Source of the DNA: Cryptomeria japonica
Taxonomy: Eukaryota > Streptophyta > Pinopsida > Cupressales > Cupressaceae
Reading direction: 5' to 3'
Length of the DNA stretch: 64,000 bases
NCBI RefSeq assembly: GCF_030272615.1
Contig: NC_081406.1
Location: 459,570,072 to 459,634,071, forward strand
Within the stretch, counting starts at the first letter, position 1. Every line of letters begins with the position of its first letter. The translations under genes were made by a program, and so were the position numbers. Shown piece by piece: positions 59,331 through 64,000 of this stretch. The notes below the pieces were generated by a model. That model was not told the origin of the DNA and made no database searches. It was given only the letters and a program-made list of their open reading frames with translations.

Positions 59331-62300
59331 TACCTCATGAAGGGGTACAACCCCTAACTAACTTCTAAGATACTCAAAAGTAGTCTTAGGAAGATGTTTA
59401 GTAAAGATATCTGTAAGTTGCTCCTTGGTAGAAACATTCTCTAAGATCACATCTTTACTTTGCACTTTTTCCGTCAAGAAATGATACTTCAATTCAATGT
59501 GCTTGGTTCGTGCATGCAAGACAGGGTTCTTTGAAATATTTATGACACTAGTATTGTCACATAAGATCTTTACAGGTTTTCTAAACTTCATCTTGAAACC
59601 TTCCAAAATGTATTTCATCTAGATAGCTTGGGGACAATTCATATAAGTTGCAACATACTCAATTTCAACAATAGATTATGAAATACAACTCTTCTTTTTA
59701 CTACTCCATGAAACAAGTCTTCCTCCAAGATAGCATGCTCCACCAATTGTGCTTTTCCAGTCATCAACATTACCTGCCCAGTCTGCATTTGTGTACACCT
59801 TCAAATCAAAGTTTCCTCCATATGGATAGCATAATCCATAGTCAACAATACCTTTCAAATATCTGAAAATCCTCTTAGTTTCTATCAAATGTGTTTCCTC
59901 CGGATTCTTCTGAAATCTTGCAACTAGACCAGCTGAATGAGCTATATCCGCTCTCCTGTGAACAACATAGTGCAATTTTCCAATCATTGACCTATGCTTT
60001 TTCTCATCAACAGATGTGGCTTCATCTTCCTTAGACAATTTACAACCTGTAACCATTGGTGTCCCAATTGGTTTATAGTCACTCATACCAAATATCTTTA
60101 ATACCTCTTTCACATACTTATACTGTGTGATGAAAATACCACTCTTCATTTGTTGTATTTGCAAACCTATGAATTTTTTTATCTCCCACTAGAGATATTT
60201 CAAACTCACTTTTCGTTTCATTTGCAAAGTTATTGCTCATGTCATCATTTCCTCCAAATATGATATCATCTACAAACACTTCGCTAACCAATATTTTATC
60301 TCCTTCAGATTTAAGATATATTTTGCTATCTTCACTAGTTCTATGAAATCCTACCTTCATTAGGTGTGAATGAAGCCTTTCATACCATGTTCTTGGTGCT
60401 ATTTTCAATCCATATAGTGCCTTGTGCAAATTAAATACCATGTCCTTCTTGTTTGTTAAAGCATAACCATCTGGCTGCTCAATGTATACTTGCTCTTCTA
60501 GTATTCCATTAAAAAATGGTGACTTTACATCCATCTAGTATACTTTGAATCCTTTATGAGCTGCGAAAGCCAGTAAAGTTTTGACACCTTCCAGTCTGGC
60601 CACTAGTACAAAAGTCTCATCATAATCTTCTCCTTCTTCTTGTGCATAACCTTTGCAAAACAATCTAGCTTTGTTGCAAACTACAACACCATCTTCATTG
60701 AACATGTTCATGAAAACCCACTTAGTACCTATTAAATTTTTATTTACCGACTGAGGTACTAGAGTCCATGTGTTGTTCTTCTCAATTTGTTCAAGCTCCT
60801 TCTCCATAGCTTTAACCCAATGATCATCACCAAATGCTTCCTTAGCAGTTTAGGCTCAACAGTGGAGATCATGCAGGAATTTTCTATGATTCTTCTTCTG
60901 GTTTGCACTCCAGAATCCTTATCTCCAATTATTTATTCAGGATTGTTATTGAGTCTCACATACCTCAGAATAAGATGATCATTATCTTTGGGTTAATCTT
61001 CATTATCATCATCTCCTTCTGAGTCTACCTGTTCTGGTTGAACTGGTACATCAATATTTGCTTTACCAGTTTAAGGTTTCACAGGTTCTGGTTCCAAAAA
61101 CAAAATGAAAGGGTCTTCATCCTTTTTCTCTACATTGGTTTCTCCTGAGACTTCAGGATACTCATCCACTCAAACATCAACACTCTCAATGATTCTTTGT
61201 GTCTGGTTGTTAAAACACTTGTAGGCCTTACTCTTGGTGGAATAAACAAGAAATATACCTTCATCACTTTTAGCCTCAAACTTGCTAATATAGTCACCTC
61301 TATTAATAAAAAATTTTCTACCAAATATCTTAAAATAATCAACATTAGGTGATCTGCGATACCAATATTCATAAGGAGACTTGTCCTTACCTCTTTTTAC
61401 CAAAATCTCGTTCATAGTGTAGACAGTTGTGCTAACAGCTTCTCTCCAAAAAGTTTTCGCTACACCTCCTTGTATCAACATCATCCTAGCAGCTTCAACA
61501 ATTGAATGGTTGTTTCTTTCTACAATAACATTCTATTGTGGTGTCCTCAGTACAGAAAGCTATCATTTGATACCATTCTCTTGACAATATCTAGTCAATT
61601 CCTAAGAAGTGAATTCTCCGCCTTGAGTTGTCCTCAGACACTTTATCTTCTTTCCACTCTCCTTTTTAGCTAAGGCCCTGAATGCCTTGAATTTACCAAA
61701 TGCCTCTATTTTATCATTCAAGAATGTGACCCACATCATCCTTGAGCAATCACCAGTGAAGATCATAAAATATCTATCACCTTGAATACTTTTAGTCCTT
61801 ATTGGTCCACATAGGTCTGTATGAACCAAATCTAACAGTTGCTCTGCTGAAAAAGACTTGCTCTTGAAAGTTGAGGATGTCATCTTTCCTAATTAACATT
61901 CCTTAGATAGAGCATTAACCGGTTTGTCCAATTGAGGAAAACCTCTCATTGACTTTGACTTACTCACTTTAACAATGTTATCAAAATTCAAATGACAAAA
62001 TCTCCTATGCCAAAGCCAACTTCCATCTATTTTAGCAATTAAACAGTTGCTGACTTTAGGATTCAGGTGAAATAGGTTACTTTTAGTTTTCTTGCCAGTT
62101 GCAATTAGTTCACCTTTGCTATCATAGATTTTGCACATACCATTTTTAAACTCCAATGGATATCCTCTGCCATTGAGTTGGGCAACATTGAATAGATTGT
62201 GCTTTAGACCTTCAACCTAATAGACATCATTTGCACTGCTCTTTCCATTAATAGAAATAGTTCCCTTACCTATAATCATGCAGGGTGAGTCATTACCAAA

Positions 62301-62460
62301 TCTTACAACTCCACCATCAAATTCCTTCAAAGAAAGAAATTTGCTCCAATCACCGGTCATATGATGTGAACAACCACTATCAATGATCCAATCATCAGAA
62401 TTATCCATGCATGAAACTAAAGATTTCTGATCAAATAATTCTTTAATGGCTACAAACACA
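59330..62460 (-). pseudogene. Copia Pol polyprotein, second copy, decayed
   Basis: Order on the minus strand: protease WIIDSGCSHHMTGD (62390-62340), GAG-pre-integrase WHRRFCHLNF (about 62010), integrase pieces with HTD (61840) and the TQGGEF site (about 61620; the family Asp before QGGEF is Thr here), reverse transcriptase with KWVFMN, LFCKGYAQ (60650) and FVDDIIF (60270), RNase H with YTNADWAG (59790; family Asp is Asn) and KHLPKTTF (59375). Stops include 62217, about 61890, 61602 and 60535, and frames shift near 60120-60165. It cannot encode active enzymes. Confidence 0.88.
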
Positions 62461-62529
62461 ATGTCTTCATTAGCATCACCATCAGATTCCTCATCAGTGA
62501 TACCACCATCAACTACAATAAGACAATCT

Positions 62530-63195
62530 CTTTTTCCTTTTCCCTTGTACTTCTTGAACTTGTCTCACTTGTGCTCATTATCACCATTGGGACAATTAGC
62601 ATCTATGTGTCCAATCTTGTTGCATGCAAAACATTTCAAAGGTAATTTACCTCTATATTTACCGGTTCCTCTGGGCAACTGCTTGGCCAACAAAGATTCA
62701 ATCTAAAATAAATTATCTTCATCATCGGCTTCTTTGCTGGATCTAGATTCATAACTGTGACTGACATCTCTACTTTTTCTCATAGATGGGTTAGAAATAG
62801 AAGCTTTAAATGGTGATTCAGATTTCTAAACACTACCATCATAACCATTTAATTCAAAAGCAGTAAGTTTACCAATGATGGAATCAAGGGCTACCTTGGT
62901 TTTGTCAATAGATTTCAACTCCTAAATGGCTGCAACTCAGATAGCGTAGACTGGTAGCAGGGTTCTCGATACCTTACTACCTACTGTGGCATCATCCATT
63001 TTACCACCAACACCCTTGATCTCACCAACTATCTCTTTTATCCTCTGGCCATACTGTTGGATATTCTCACCTTCTACCATCCATATGTCATCAAAATTCC
63101 CTCTTAGACTCCTTCCTTGGTAATCTTCACATGTTCATTATCACTATAAATCTCTTCAAGTTTCTTCCATACCTCACATGCAGTCTCCAGACCAT
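62530..63195 (-). pseudogene. Copia Gag remnant, second copy
   Basis: The zinc knuckle CFACNKIGHIDANC (62633-62592, C-x2-C-x4-H-x4-C) is intact and is preceded by LAKQLPRGTGKYRGKLPLK. The codon after GT is sense here, unlike the TGA of the first copy. Upstream gag is broken over several frames and stops at HGLETACEVWKKLEEIY (about 63195-63140), equivalent to residue 90 or so of the first copy's Gag; everything before it is missing. Confidence 0.8.
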
Positions 63196-64000
63196 GAACT
63201 ATTAGGACCCAGAGGCAATTGAGAGGGTGGGGGGGGGGTGAATCAGTTGTCTATTAATTTCAACCCAAATATAACTTAACCAAACTTAATGCTGGTAGAT
63301 AGTTTAGCAGTTAATAATAGTACCGGTAAAGTTTAATTCATGAAACAAAAAGACAAATAACATACATAACACATAACATAGTTATTTGTACATGGAAACC
63401 CTGTAAGGGGAAAAACCACAGTGGGAAACCTTACCCACAATCAGATGTTACTATTGTAGATAGTATGTGTGTACAAATGGGGTCTGCACATGCGAAAAGG
63501 TCAACTGCCTAGATCTCATTGCGTAATCACAAAATGGGAGTCACACTGACTATAATTGGATGGTTAAATCCAATGATAATGTATTGCTCAAAATAACATC
63601 TTCATATGCTGGATTCAGTACCAGTTAAACTCTGTTTGTCTTCCTCATACCTTCCTTAAATCTTCAAATGATGTCTGCGTGTATAGCTCTGCTTATATTC
63701 ACATATATCTTTTTACAATCCTTTTCCTTACTCCTCTACATAATCTCACAACTGAGATCTTACATATATACCAAAACCTAAGACTAGATGTGTAGGTCGA
63801 CTCACTAAGATATTACAATAAAATCAATTACAAATGAATCAATATGCGATGCATCATGTCAGCTCAATACATTTACAATAGTAACAAAACATCTCCATAA
63901 TGTGTCGTGCTGATCTAGAATAGATAATGCTTGTCGGTCCATAACCTAGACCTATTTGCCGGTAACAACAAATATGTAAACTCGATTGTACCAATAATCA
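63196..64000 (-). repeat. Copia-type LTR fragment at the right edge
   Basis: Contains a 10-G run (63229-63238) followed by TGAATCAG, and on the plus strand TACATGGAAACCCTGTAAGGGG (about 63390) with AACCACAGTGGG, the block shared by the Copia-type LTRs here. More diverged from the other LTRs than they are from each other. Cut by the window edge; the left limit is set by where gag stops. Confidence 0.65.

Larger units (their letters stand above)
57563..63195 (-). mobile_element. Second Copia element, minus strand, decayed
   Basis: Related to the Copia at 5841-13114. On the minus strand: gag remnant (63195-62530), Pol (62460 to about 59330), a polypurine tract ATGCCAAACGGGGAGA and a 3' LTR (58963-57563). 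The gag N-terminal region and primer site are absent; gag is joined at about 63195 to another LTR-like sequence running past the window edge. That LTR is either its own 5' LTR after a deletion of about 300 bp, or a later insertion. Confidence 0.85.

Overview
This window reads as nuclear DNA of a seed plant with a large, repeat-filled genome. A gymnosperm (conifer, cycad or ginkgo type) is the best guess, based on dense nested LTR retrotransposons, very long LTRs, a multi-kilobase intron and plant-type retroelement proteins. That assignment is inference. I find no intact host gene, no tRNA, rRNA or CRISPR array, and no operon-like structure.

Layout. 1-18884 is a nest of retroelements. A minus-strand Ty3/Gypsy element (5' LTR 17754-18884, gag about 13.1-14.9 kb, protease and G-patch-like segment 4.0-5.8 kb) is split by a full-length plus-strand Ty1/Copia element (5841-13114) with a perfect 5-bp target-site duplication. 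The Gypsy/Copia junction is present a second time at 1-2160. The two copies are separated by the 3' end and LTR of another, plus-strand Gypsy element (2161-4035). 19.5-20.8 kb holds the endonuclease half of a LINE ORF2.

About 20.8-38.2 kb is one decayed host gene: a plant ATAD2/Yta7-like AAA+ ATPase with a bromodomain, a chromatin-associated protein family. It keeps its introns, so it is not a processed copy. Most of its stops are CGA-to-TGA, the pattern expected of methylated-cytosine decay. A non-autonomous LTR element (22195-28535) sits in its first recognisable intron. That element has a single LTR with internal sequence on both sides, and carries a hAT-like MITE. A 4.5-kb solo LTR (29437-33956) interrupts an acidic exon. 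The C-terminal coding region is partly duplicated in tandem.

38.6-64 kb is again repeats: a 4.2-kb solo LTR with perfect duplication (38597-42795), a decayed minus-strand Gypsy pol (42.8-47.25 kb) containing a solo Copia-type LTR (45457-46623), Gypsy-type and candidate LTRs at 47.3-51.6 kb, AT-rich DNA with little to read (51.6-57.5 kb), and a second, decayed minus-strand Copia element from 57563 to beyond the right edge.

No new functional system is evident. The parts most worth a second look are the circularly permuted element in the pseudogene intron, the duplicated nested junction at the left edge, and the mutation pattern of the ATAD2-like pseudogene. All homology calls are by eye from motifs and family knowledge; percentages are rough.
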